In this document: piece after piece, positions 33,571 through 44,606 of the stretch
Numbering within the stretch: the first letter of the stretch is position 1
Layout of the letters: each line of letters begins with the position of its first letter
DNA from: Bombardia bombarda
Lineage: Eukaryota > Ascomycota > Sordariomycetes > Sordariales > Lasiosphaeriaceae
Direction of reading: 5' to 3'
Assembly: GCA_030512295.1 (NCBI GenBank)
Contig: JAULSR010000004.1
Coordinates: 2,604,001-2,668,000, forward strand
Length of the DNA: 64,000 bases
Position numbers and translations under genes: made by a program
The notes under the pieces: generated by a model
Told to the model about the DNA's origin: nothing
Database searches by the model: none
The model's input: only the letters and a program-made list of their open reading frames with translations

Positions 33571-34370
33571 TTTTGAGAATAAAAAGGGGCGACGGAAATC
33601 CTGAATTGGAAGACATGGAAATTGTGGCGGGCAAGGCAGCTGCGTCGCTGGCGTTGTTGGCGCGGGGCGTGCATCCTCCTAATATGTCCAGTACGTACCT
33701 CGCACGCAAGCGTGATGTGCGCACCCGCGCTGCTTCCGAATTCCCGCCCAGCCTCCCACCTGCATGCAGCTGTCAGCAGCTTGGGTTAGGCAGCATGGCG
33801 TGCGGCCGCCGGCAGGCAGCTGACGCACGAGAGGAAAAGGGGGGCGAAAAGACGCTGGCAAATGTGACTTGACTTCTAAACCAACAAAATGCTTGAATGA
33901 CGATTTAAAAAACAAGAATGAAGCCGTTTTGAAACATGGCCACTATTTTTTTCTTCAGACATCATTTAGTCGTAGCTCATACTTTTTCGCACATATTTGT
34001 GGCTTGAAAACAAGCACGTGATCAGCCCCTGAGCTGTTGTTTACCTTCATGTATCACCCAGGGAACAGCAACACCTAAGCAACGCACCCACTTGAATTGT
34101 TTTTATTTGTCTATGATGAGTTTAAAAAGGACAATGTGAAAAGGACGAAGAAGTAGTATACTATATCAAAACCGAGAGGCAAGAAACGCTGTGCTAAAAT
34201 AATGGCGAAAGTATCAAACTCGAACAGGTACAGGGGGTTCGAAACATAATAGGAAATCAGGAAAGTCAACACAAAATTGGCCAAAATGATCAAAATGAAA
34301 GAGCGTTCCAAAAAAAAGAAAAATGGGAAAATTTCACCTAGAGCCTCAGTCCCCAGACCAAGACACTCCA
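33571..34370. other. Promoter-side non-coding stretch
   Basis: Upstream of the APH-fold gene. The part from 33900 on is AT-rich and has no gene. Confidence 0.45.
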
Positions 34371-34640
34371 GCCGCAAGCCAAGCGAGGCACAAGAAGCCT
34401 CCAGCTCAGCCCACAGTACCAGAGCACCTCAGCCACACCACGTCCAGCCAGTTTAGAGCGGGGGATTATCCCACGTTCCTTCTTTCAAGGTCACGCAGTA
34501 AATATATCATCACTGGCCCATATACCCGTTGTCACCCTCACCAGCCTGATGTCCTGGCAGCCGGCGGCCGTGGGTGTGCTGGAGGCATCGAAGGATTCTG
34601 CTCATAGTTTCTGTGGTTGTAACACCCACCGGAAAGAATG
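34371..34640. repeat. Diverged direct repeat, copy A
   Basis: Shares with 34731-34960 an exact core (cgaggcacaagaagcctcca, within 34382-34405 versus 34749-34772). Further matching patches follow in the same order and spacing, such as tcatcactggcccatat against tcatcattggcccagtt. Confidence 0.7.
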
Positions 34641-34730
34641 ACCACCAGCATCACTCCCGCGTGTAAAAGTTTCTACCTCGTTAGGTATTTGATAGGAAGA
34701 TATTCAGGCCTCAGCCCCCCTTAATCAATC

Positions 34731-34960
34731 AGCCACAGCTGTAGCGAGAGCGAGGCACAAGAAGCCTCCAGCGCAAGCATACAATACCAGGCATCTTGAT
34801 CATAATGGGGAGGTATGCCAACCCTTTTTTCAAGGGAGATGGCTGTTTCATCATTGGCCCAGTTATCCGTGTTTCAATGTCATTCCCCCACCAGCCAACA
34901 GAACGCCAGCTGGCCGCGGGCAAATACTTAGGTATCACACCCGCGTGATAGTAATTAACC
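34731..34960. repeat. Diverged direct repeat, copy B
   Basis: Second copy, offset by about 367 bp from copy A in the same orientation. Similarity is patchy after the exact core, as expected for an old tandem duplication or a decayed mobile element. Confidence 0.7.
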
Positions 34961-35353
34961 AATAATTAAAATAGCTCACGATCGATTCCCACACCGGCCC
35001 AAGTTGAGGGGGCCGGCGACGAGATGCTCGCCCCCACAAATCAGTGTGAGACAGGAAGACGAGGCACCTCACACCCATTACGGGAGACAGATCACCCACC
35101 CCCGTCGAGGCAGGTGGACAAGAGCCGAGAGAACCTCGCCCCCGTCCCTCGCAAAAGTGGCATGCACCAAGCCAAGACAGATGGAATCCGCAAGTCAAAG
35201 GTGCTGCCCGCTCTGCGGGACTATCAAGATGCCTCTGCCCCACATAAAGACTGCGCAGACTGGCGATGAAGCGTATGTGCTTGCGCATTCTCGTCTTGTT
35301 TGATTTCCCACCCGTGTTGGTAACTTGCCGCTCCCTTCACTTCGGGAGCATTG

Positions 35354-35545
35354 GTCTGTCTTCGATAGGCCGACTTCCCATCGAAGGATCAAAATAGACA
35401 TTCACGCACGGTGGTAGTCGTGCTGTCGTTGATAAGCCGTCTTCCAAGTTCGATTGTCCAAAAAAAAAACCGACATGGAAAAAAAAAGAACAATCGAACG
35501 AAATGGAATAGACAGCCTGTGGTCTGTCGTCGATAGGCCGCTTCC
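35354..35545. repeat. Three spaced copies of a 25 bp motif around a 10 bp inverted repeat
   Basis: Variants of gtcgtcgataggccgcttcc occur at 35354-35378, 35421-35445 and 35521-35545. Between the second and third, gttcgattgt (35448-35457) pairs with acaatcgaac (35490-35499) across an A-rich loop of about 32 nt. Confidence 0.75.
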
Positions 35546-38076
35546 AGTAGTCATGCTTTCAGCCAAAGTGGCCCTACAGCCGGCTGAGGACTAAGGGCCC
35601 AGGGTCTTAAGCACCGCCGCCCCATTCCCCCGATGGTAACATTCCCGCTCTGTGTTGGGTTGCTTGTTGTTTGATCCGGTAGGTTGGAAAGACTTGAAAC
35701 GAACGTCTCTGAAGAAGGCGGACGCACGCGTAGACACCTCGTTTCCTCCACGACAAGCTCGAGCCGAACCTCATAGCCAACTCTCTCATCTGGGGGGAAG
35801 GGGGAGGGGTGTGGGGGAGAGAGCATCGATAGAGAGGGCATCCCACCCAAGCCAGAAGAAACAAGCAGATAGAGAGACCCTACGGAACCAAAGCTGATCA
35901 TCATCCGCCATAGCCCGCTCGAGACTTCGCCGCAGGCCCTCCTCGGTATTGCCGAGAACATCGCGTCCCAGGTTTTTGACGACCGTTCCCAAAGAGGACC
36001 TGTAGCGCTGACCCAGGGAGACCATGTATCGTCTGACTAGCTTCGGCTTTTCTCTTCTGCTGCTGAGGCTCGATGTTCATCTGGTTCGCTATGAGACTCG
36101 GCCTAAGAGCTGCGGGGGACTGGATCGGGGAATGTGGAATGATATAGCCAAAGCGTATTGAAGGTGAGACATTTCTGTTGCTATCGCCGTCTGAGTATCT
36201 TCGTGGCTGCGTAATCAAGCATGGGAGGGGGCCGTTGGCGTCTGTTCGCTCGTCTTCAACTGTCTTGCGGGTATGGGAGGATGGAATAGCTGTGTATTGC
36301 AAAGAGATCGGCTCGGGTTAGGATATGGGTTAGGAAATGTCAATGGTCAAGAACTGCAATACTTTATCATGTCTGTTATAGTATTCATATATTGTCGTGT
36401 GTGTTCTGTGCGGGACGGACGTATGTGCGGGGCCGATGTAGGTGCGTGTCTGATGTCTGTGAAGGTAGGATGAAGAGGATGAAGTGTGATGAAGAAGAAA
36501 AAAGAGAAAGAGGGGCAGAGGAAATCCGACTGGGGTTTTATGCAAGAAATTTGCAGGACCTCGGCTTGGTCATGCCTTTTCCAGAACGCCATAGCCGAAG
36601 CTTTCAATGAATGATGTGTCAAGATTTTCACGTGGGCTGAAACTCAGTTCATATCGGTCATGTGGTTCTCAACCTGGCCCATACCCTACCAGAACCAGGA
36701 CACATTACAAACCCACAACCGATAACGGAACGTCCGTAAGGTTTTAAGACTGATCGGCCAATAAGCTGACACCGTTGGAATATATGATTGAGGCACAGTA
36801 AAGCCTAGTATTTGAAATACGCCACGTGAGATGAGTTGACCAATGCTGCCTTGTGACAAACTAACCGTCATTGCGGATTTCCAGGTTCTCAGCCCCGCAA
36901 AGAATTAAACGACAGCGGGATGACATCTTCGAGACTCAAAGAACTCTTAGCCGCCCACACGAAGGTTTGGTGTTCCTCAGCCGAACTGCCAGCAAGATGA
37001 GATCATCACCCACTAACGCTTAACCGTCAAGATAGGTCCACCCCAACAGACCACGCTGCGACTGGAGTCATCCCTCAAAGTGTAATCATATTGCTGTTAC
37101 TGCTCTGCATGCCACCCGCCCACTCTCTCCGCTATATACACCCCACAACCACAGTGCCAGGCATATCAGGTTCCACTGCGTCCGTCCAGAGAGCTTAACA
37201 CACAGAGGTAGGTAGGTAGGTAGGTACCCTTAGTAAGTGCATATATGCACCCAAAAGGAAAGCGAGAAAAGAAAGCCAGCCATAAAAAAAGTTGGAGCGG
37301 AGCGGAGCAAAAAGAAAAAGTAACAAACGACCTAGAAAAGCAACGCCAATCGAAAATGCAGCCCATCAACCATCGTGCAACGACCGATTAGGTCGATGAT
37401 AAAAGAAACGTTTGCTGTACCTGTCCGTCAAGTAAACTAGCAAAAATGAGAATGCCAAGAACAGAGGTCGAGACAAAGAGATGACAATGCATTCCCACCC
37501 TCCTTTCCTCGTGAATAACAGATTCCGAGGCATCACCCCCATCCTCCCCAGCAACAGAACAGCCCCAAACTCCAGGGTCTTTCCTCTGGCCCAAAAGCCA
37601 CAAAAGCCAGCCAGCAATACTGGACCGCCGTCCAGCAATGACAAAATACGGTGGTGTCTGACCATCCCGCCGCCCAAAGACATTAACCGTGAGATGGGTC
37701 GTTCCCCTGCATGCATGCATGCAACCATTGTGCTTGTACCCGCACGCAAGAGAAACAGAAAAGAAACAGAAGTGATAACCTAAGTAGCCATACTCGCGCG
37801 CTGAGCGTAAACAAAAGCTGATCAAGGCGTATCCGGGCTGTTACTCTCCATAGTGGAAAAGAGGTAAATGAACATAAGCGTGTATGTCTCGCCTCGCAGT
37901 CATCAGCGCTACCAGTAATGAGCGTTGATATGATAGGCCACCGGTTCCAGACGTTTGTCCGTATTCTGCGTGCAAGTTTTCGTCTGCGTCAACGTATGCG
38001 TATGAAGCCCAATCCCGAGCAAAGTCCCCCTCTTATGCACCAGCTCATGCATTGCCAACCAAGCCAAATCAATCAT
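35546..38076. other. Gene-free stretch downstream of the Whi5-like gene
   Basis: No convincing gene. A (ggta)n microsatellite lies at about 37206-37226. Minus-strand frames at 35551-35961, 35786-36025 and 37388-37825 have no domain, conflicting frames and no splice support. Confidence 0.5.
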
Positions 38077-40124
38077 CTAGACGCCAATAACATGGGCGCC
38101 GTCCCGGCGCGCCCTCGATACCCCGAGTTCAATCTCGCCCTCAGAGTCCGACCTGTCGATCGCCGCCATTTCCCGGTCCAGTAGCCTGTCAATCTCCTCG
38201 TCCCCCATCGGCGGCCGCGGCCTAGAGGGTACAACCAAGCCCGCAGACAGTATCGGCTTCATCAACCGTGGCGGTAGCGTATGCGTCTCGTTGATGCCAT
38301 GACCCACGCTCCCGTTAAGTTTCCTCCGTGGAGTGGCCCTCGAGTACGGGGATCCAAATTGCTCGTCAATCTCCATTGCGTTTGGCGACTTCTCGAACCC
38401 AACCCGCTTTTGCGTGTGGGACTGTGATCGTGCGTGGGTTGGTCTGCCGCTGGGCAGGCTCTTGCGTGGCTGTGACGTGGGAAGAGCAGTGCGCTGAGTC
38501 GTTGCTGTCGCTGTTGGCTGTGTCGATGAAGTCGGAAACGCGTGTTTGAGGGTAGCGGAGTTGCCGGGGCTGCTCATGAAGAGGAGTGATTCAATTGCGT
38601 CTTGCTCGCGGACATTCTGATGGGGAGAAAAGAGGATGGGGTCCACGTTGGGCGTCCGGTGGTGGGCGGTTCCTAGGTATGGGCTCGGCTGGCCGGGAGT
38701 TTGAGGCCCCGCGTTGGGCGAGGCGTGATGAGAGCCAGATAGAAAAGCAGGTGTGTGTCTGGCGTTGGAGTTTCTGCGAGCGTTGAGATGTCTTGATGGC
38801 TGTATCGAGACGGGAGGAGCAAGAGAGTGAGCCCCTTTAACGGGAGATGCTGGGCTTCCGCGAGAGCCGGGATGAGGGGATTCTCGCCAGACAGGATCGA
38901 GGCGATTTGGAAACTGGTGCTGGGGCCCTGTCGCTGGAGTGGTGTTATTGCTGCCCCTTTGTGAACTAGCGGAGAGCTGTGGGCTGGCTGAAGAGGCAGT
39001 TCTTAGATGGATAGTGGAGTTGCTAGAGGTGGGAGAGGCGGCCTGTGAAGCCAATGTCTCTACTTGGTCAATTGTGTGTCCCTGCCACCCATGGCTGACC
39101 TTGACCATTGCATAGGACAGGCGGGCCTTCAATTCAGCAGAAAGCTGTGAGAGGGAGTTAGCAAGACTTGAAGCCACAAGGGCACGTCACAAGGGCACGT
39201 CACAAGGGCACGTGGCCTATGTCAAGGACAGGAGCGGAAACGTACCTCTCCGATGCGGCTGCCGGTGGTGGAAGCGACACTGACAGTGCTCGTGTTCCTC
39301 GAATGGCCATATCCGCCCAAGCGCACAGGAGACACGCTCGATTTGCTTCGCGAGTGCGTATGCGTGTGCTTCACTACTCCGTCTGCCGTTCTCTTCCTCG
39401 ACGCGGCGCCATCCGCGCTCGTGTCCATAGAGTGGTCGGGTATCCTCTCCTGAGCCGCGGCAATTTGCGATAGCTGCAGAAGCTGTGATTCTTGGCTCGA
39501 GTTTCCTACGCTCCCCTTGCTGGGGCTCATGCCGCCCTCGCTGGCAGGCGGGGTGAAGACAAGATCCGTTTCGTTGGTGGAGCTGGTGTCTTGGGAATTG
39601 CTGCTCGAGAAGGGGAGGCGCAATCGCTGGGATTGGGTCGATTGGGTCGACGGCTGTGCGGGATGCACGGCATTGGCAGCAGCATCGCGCTTGTAGAAAG
39701 CCGAGACGGCAGTAGCAGCTGGCTGGGAGTCGGCGGCACGTTCCTCGACGGTCTGGTCGCGTCCTGTCGAATTCGCGATGGGTTGGGATTGGGAGACGCG
39801 CAGCGAAGTCGCGTCGCCAGCAGCGTATTGTGCTGGTTCCTGGGCGTTCTCTTTTGGCGTCATGTCTGTGCCCGTCTCGTGCTGCGTGTCATGACGAAGT
39901 AAACTACCGCGTCGGATGGGCGCGTGGGCGTGTGTGTCGGGCGGCATTGTGGTGATTGCGGTTGTGATCGAGGTTGCGTGTGCGTGTGCGATGCCTTCTT
40001 TCTCGGAGACAGCGACGGGGACGGGGACGGGGACGGGGACGGGGAGGGGGACTGGGACAGCGAGAGCGACACGTCCGAGATGATCGAGGCGCGGCGCGAC
40101 CGAGGGCGAGTCTATGTCCATCAT
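38077..40124 (-). CDS. Whi5/Nrm1-type G1/S transcription repressor
   Basis: Predicted nuclear repressor that binds SBF/MBF-type factors and delays G1/S entry until inactivated by cyclin-dependent kinase. Two exons (40124-39246 and 39144-38077; GTACGT donor, TCACAG acceptor) give 648 residues. The start MMDIDSPSV at 40124 is preferred over an upstream in-frame ATG at 40247. The conserved Whi5-family motif (PF08528, the short factor-binding helix) opens exon 2: LSAELKARLSYAMVKVSHGW followed by QGHTIDQVE. The rest is disordered and full of SP/TP sites suited to CDK phosphorylation (FTPPASEGGMSPSK, QTPGQPSPY, DPILFSPHQ). The N-terminal region has a (VP)n tract encoded by ggggac repeats. A conserved acidic C-terminal piece (DEEIDRLLDREMAAIDRSD) is present. 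Assignment rests on the motif and composition. Confidence 0.8.
39175..39213. repeat. Three tandem 13 bp units inside the Whi5-like intron
   Basis: cacaagggcacgt is repeated three times without gaps in the only intron of the gene. Confidence 0.9.
40017..40046. repeat. Coding ggggac hexanucleotide repeat
   Basis: Four exact ggggac units plus one variant, read on the minus strand as alternating Pro-Val. Length change would add or remove VP pairs without breaking the frame. Confidence 0.85.
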
Positions 40125-41975
40125 GGCAAAGGAGGGAGGAAAGGAGGGGATGGGTCGAGGGGCGAGGGGAAGCGAATTGGCGAAAAAAGGGCCCAGCGGC
40201 TGGCGAGGTTGTGGGAGAGCCAGTCTGCAGGTGGGCGGTGGTTCCAACTTCGGGAGGGCAGGAGGGCAGGATTTGCGAGAATTGGCCGACTTGGCCGACA
40301 GGCGAGTTGGCGGGCTAAGTCTTGGTTACGCGGTTCGCGACGCCGCCGCGGCCCAGCTGTCGTTAGCGGGCCTGCCGCGCACTGACAAAAATGGGCCTCC
40401 CCGGCCACAACCTACCTGAAAGCGACTGGCACCTGCCTGCCAGGTTGCTCCTGTCCGCTGCCCGCGCTGCCTGTTGTCCACTATGATCCACTGCTCAGTG
40501 ACCAACGGTCCGGACAGTGCGCCACGAGGCCAGTCCAAGGTCCACTCCAGAACAAGCGAGCCCAGCCACGTAACCATGATCTCCAACTACAGAAGCACGT
40601 CAAAATTGCAGTGGCGATATAATCAATTGGGCCAGCATAAATTTCACCTATACAATTCTCCCAAGTTGCTTCATTTTTTCCATAATGCGGGCCCACGATA
40701 CGCAAAGCGCAACGGGCAGCAAAAGGTTGGCTGTTAATCAACTCTCGGACGCCTCATCACGTCACCGCAGCACTGGCAGAGCTAGGCAGGTAGCAGGTGG
40801 CAGGTGTTACAGGAAGCTGGCAAAACCGTCGGATGACTGGATTCGGCGGGGCGTTGCTCGAGTTAGGTTCATCGAATGGAAAATGGCGCTCCTGTCGGAT
40901 TCGGAAACGCATTGGCCACCACCCTCCCAGCGCAAACGCCAAGCTCAAAGCCAGTGGCTGTAGAGGCATGGCGGATTCGGACGCGAGATCACGTGCAACA
41001 AAGTTTTCCAACTGGCGTCCGAATCCACCCTCAGTTTTTTCACTCTCCACCGCAATCGCTCGCACCGCTGTCCACCTTGTCCACTTTGTTCTCCAAACCT
41101 ACGGTGAGCAAGCCAGGAGGTCCACAATCAACAACCATTTTGGGGCAGGATGGGCCTTGCGCTGTGCGCATCCCCCAGTTTGCCCGCTCCAAGTGCAACA
41201 GGCAAACCTTGGTGTGCTTCGTCCTCCACTCCAATGCCCCGGATACTCGTTTGATCGACAGCATTCGACAGGCCACAGACGTGTTTCCTTCCTTCCCCGC
41301 GAAAATCATGGAGCGAAAAATGCAGATTCATTCGATGTCATTTTACTTTTGGCCAGGGCAAAATGTATCGACATTTCTAAGTGGCTTTGTTCCTCAAGTT
41401 TTTTCTCTCTTCCCGTCCATGGACTCGATTGTCGCCCAGGAAAGCTCCTTGCTCTGTGGCTGCTGTTGCGCAGTTCGGTCTGAAGGGATACGTTTATCTT
41501 TAAGCAGACTGGTGATCTCAAATCTCACTCACAACATTGGTCTGCGCGGATTTCACTTTGAATCACAGATACATATCACCCTCCAATGCTCACCACCAAG
41601 CAATACTCTGGACTTTTGCTGTACATTATCGTTTACTCTCCTAGTACTACTAGGCTGATTTGCTTGCCAGCCAAGCGGTTGGTCAGGTTCACTATAAATG
41701 GTATACGGGTACTACATGTCATCTTGGAGACGAATGTCTCGAGCAGGTCGTGGCCTAGGTGTTTTTTTTTTTTTGGTTCTTCTTTGCCTCTCACCCATCC
41801 TTTGCCGGCCCTCTTCCTCTTCACATAACTCTTACCCTCAAACGTAGGTGCCTTGTTTTCACATTATCCATACACTACATCCTTCCAGCACCCCATGTCA
41901 TTCATTCCCTCTCGATGCCAAACAACCTCATTTTCAGACAACTCCGAAAGGCATGACGCCTGGATAAATGGGGGC
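40125..41975. other. Promoter and intergenic region of the Whi5-like gene
   Basis: 1.85 kb. Two overlapping plus-strand frames (40797-41483, 40876-41658) contradict each other and have no domain. A 14-T run lies at 41762. A long regulatory leader would be usual for a cell-cycle regulator. Confidence 0.5.
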
Positions 41976-43898
41976 TTACCAGCCTCCTGCGATATTCGAC
42001 TGAGGATTCTGGAGCGGCGCCTCCTCTCGCATCGGCGCATTCAGATCTCCAGTCGAGGGATATCTCTCACGCAATCCTGGAGGAAATGGCTCTTTATCAT
42101 CCATCTCCATGGTGGCTGACCACTCGTCCAGCGGCGCAAATAACCTCTCAATCACCACGGGGTCAATGTGGGACTCGCATGAGTCGTAGTCCTCGAAATT
42201 ATCCTTGTCGGAACTATCCTTGTCGGAATAATCGTTGTTGGAGTTGGGAAAGTAGTTGCGGAAAGTAACTGGAAGCAAGTACGAACTATCCGGAGGCCGG
42301 TACTTGTTTTTGCCGTCGACAACACCTTGTTCCATGGCAAGCTGAGGAGGATAGGCGTCATCTTCGTAAGCCTTCCAGATCTTGAAGCTCTCTCGATCTG
42401 ATTTCCTTGCACGACCCGCCACGAAGGGGATTGCTTTGACGAAGCAGGAACCTTCATATAAGCCGATGCCTTTCTGGGTCTCTGAAGGCAAAGCTATTTG
42501 ATGGGAGTTGTACTTCCAGCCATCCATATTCTTGTCGCTTCCGTCACCCGGCCCGCCCATATCCTTCTAGGAGGTCAGGATCAGCACACGCCCGCGTTCA
42601 TGCACATACTGGGCAGCGAGTCCAAGGTCGGTCGCGCAATGATGGCAGCTTGATCCGATGCTCATCGATTGTTTGGCCATCTGTCCAGGCGGCGGGTACA
42701 GCAGGTGGTACACCTTTCCGGGCAGGATTGACTTGGCTATTCTCTTGCTGAAGGCGCTGCTTGCCACGACTTTAACATTGAACTCGTCTCGGTTCGAGTC
42801 GGGGTCGTACTCGCAGGAGACCAACTTTTTGAAGAGGTCGTGAGGGCAAACGGTGATCGCATTGTAGCGATCATACTGCAACACGCGGGCGAGGAATCGG
42901 ATGGACCAGCCCGTGAGCTTGCCGTTGACAAAGGGCGCGAGAACAAGCTGTTCGCGTACCAGCAATCTTCCGTTGACAACGCGCGCTGTGACGCTGTGCA
43001 CTCTGCGGCTGTGCTCGTGGTCGACGCTGGCGGCGACGATGTTTTGCAGCCCTCTGGTCTGCATTTCAACGGAATGCAGTGGATGGCCTGGGCCACGTAC
43101 CATGTGGAGAGCCCATGCGCGGATGACGTTATAAGTGTTGAACGGGTCGGCGACGTACAGGTCATTCCACGACTTTGGCTTGTACTGGCGGGCAGCACAT
43201 TTGACAGGCCACTTAAATGGCTGAACCTCGTACGCTCGGTGGAGATTTCTGCACTCGGAACAGGCAACGAGGTCGACGGTATCACGCTCGAGCAGCTGGA
43301 GGAACCTGAACTTCTCCTCACTCGTGGGGTAGGCGTTGGTGGTTGGGTTGAACCTGTTGATATAACAATCGCCGAGTCTAATGTTGAATTTCTTACAAGT
43401 CTGGGCGAGCGCTGCGGCTGCTTCTGGGGGCAGCAGCTTGGTGATTTGCTCCAGGATCTCGTTGGGCATTTCGGCTAGAGCGGCTCTTGGGTTGGAGGGA
43501 GCAATGCTCACACTGCTCCGGATATCCATGCCAGTATGGTTGCTCATGCTAGCACTATGAGGTAACGGCAAGTTCAGCCATGGGTTGGGGAACAGGGCTT
43601 CGGCCGCACATTCTGCACGATACGCATCTTCTTCCTCAACCACTCGAGCGAAAGCCTTCCTGAGGTGTGGGCTTTGAAGCATCCGCTCATTGAGAAGGAC
43701 GAGCTTGATCAATGAAAAAGTTGCAACCCGATCAAAGAATTCCTGCTCTATGAAGTCAGACGATGGCAGACCTGCTGCCCAGCGCTGGAATTCTTGTTCC
43801 AGTGCTACATAGAGCCCGACGTGTTGTTCCAGGTTAGAGGCGTCCATGATCCAGTCAGCTGGTACCGGTACCGGATGAGGGTAAGGATTGCCCGCCAT
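41976..43898 (-). CDS. F-box protein whose frame is split by one UAG codon
   Basis: Predicted SCF ubiquitin-ligase substrate adaptor. ATG 43898 opens 443 codons with an F-box at about residues 141-176 (LAEMPNEILEQITKLLPPEA, AALAQTCKKFNIRLG). Downstream are a CxxC-like VACSECRNLHR and the family C-terminal block SSCHHCATDLGLAAQ plus RGRVLILTS. Then comes TAG (42569-42567), and the same frame continues as KDMGGPGDGSDKNMDGWKYN and 194 more codons to TAA at 41976. From my knowledge of related fungal F-box proteins, this position normally carries Trp in a W-K-D-x-G motif. The two parts therefore look like one 640-codon gene interrupted at a Trp codon. Alternatives are a truncated but working 443-residue protein, RNA editing of UAG to UGG, or a G to A mutation. 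The C-terminal part is acidic with SDKD repeats. Confidence 0.8.
42567..42569 (-). other. In-frame UAG at a conserved tryptophan position
   Basis: Codons ACC TCC TAG AAG GAT ATG sit in one continuous frame from 43898 to 41976. Changing TAG to TGG would give the family-like LTSWKDMG. Confidence 0.8.
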
Positions 43899-44606
43899 AG
43901 CTTGTTGAGAGATGCGGTTTAAAGCGGGCCAGTCGAAAGGGAATGATCGAAAGCCGAGACGTAGCGATATTAAGTAAGTCTGAGTAAGGTGCTTTGAGGG
44001 GCCCCTGAGAAGGGTGAAGTACTAATGAAAGGCAGATATTACATAGGGGGAGTGCAACGAAATGATAGTTTGGTCGCACGCTACGAAGAGAGAATGTTGG
44101 ATGTTTGGGAGAAGAAAACAAGGCGGCTGGCTTATTTACCCATGGCCATGCGACGGCCCAGCCTGGCCGCGTGTGAAGGAACTCTTTTCGACTCGTTGAA
44201 TGACACGGAGAAAGTCTACCTACTTCCTTAGGTATGTAGTTTCATCGCGTTGACTCGGAAAGCGCACACTGTACGCCAGAATTCAGTGGAACATTGGAAG
44301 TCACGGCTCTGTAGCACCGCGCCATCGAAATTGACCGTGGTACAGACTGTCAAGGCCTACTGACAGCAACCTCAGCAGTCATTTACGATTCAATAGGTCA
44401 TATATTTTGGTGAAGAAATGAAGCAATTTGGACCTAGAGTGAAGGAGAAATAAAGGGCTACACGGAAGATTCATGTTTGGTCGGCTTGCAGAGAAAGGTT
44501 TGTTTTTGTTTACTATAAGTAGCTTAGCTGTCTACAGACGTACTAACAGAAATGCAGGTACATTACCTACCTACCTTTTTTTTAAGGTACCCAGCACCGA
44601 CCCAGC
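43899..44606. other. Intergenic, nothing recognised
   Basis: 708 bp holding the F-box gene promoter and the 3' flank of the next minus-strand gene. No gene is supported. Confidence 0.5.

Noticed and set aside
35551..36302. Minus-strand frames with helix-like text (GTVVKNLGRDVLGNTEEGLR)
   Set aside because: Competing frames, no ATG context or intron joining them convincingly, and no family recognised. A small unknown gene cannot be fully excluded.
37388..37825. Minus-strand frame of 145 codons with hydrophobic stretches
   Set aside because: Cysteine/His-rich random-looking sequence with no domain. It lies downstream of the Whi5-like gene and is better explained as non-coding.
40797..41658. 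Two long overlapping plus-strand frames (228 and 260 codons)
   Set aside because: They overlap in different frames, show no domain, signal or splice logic, and lie in the promoter of the Whi5-like gene.
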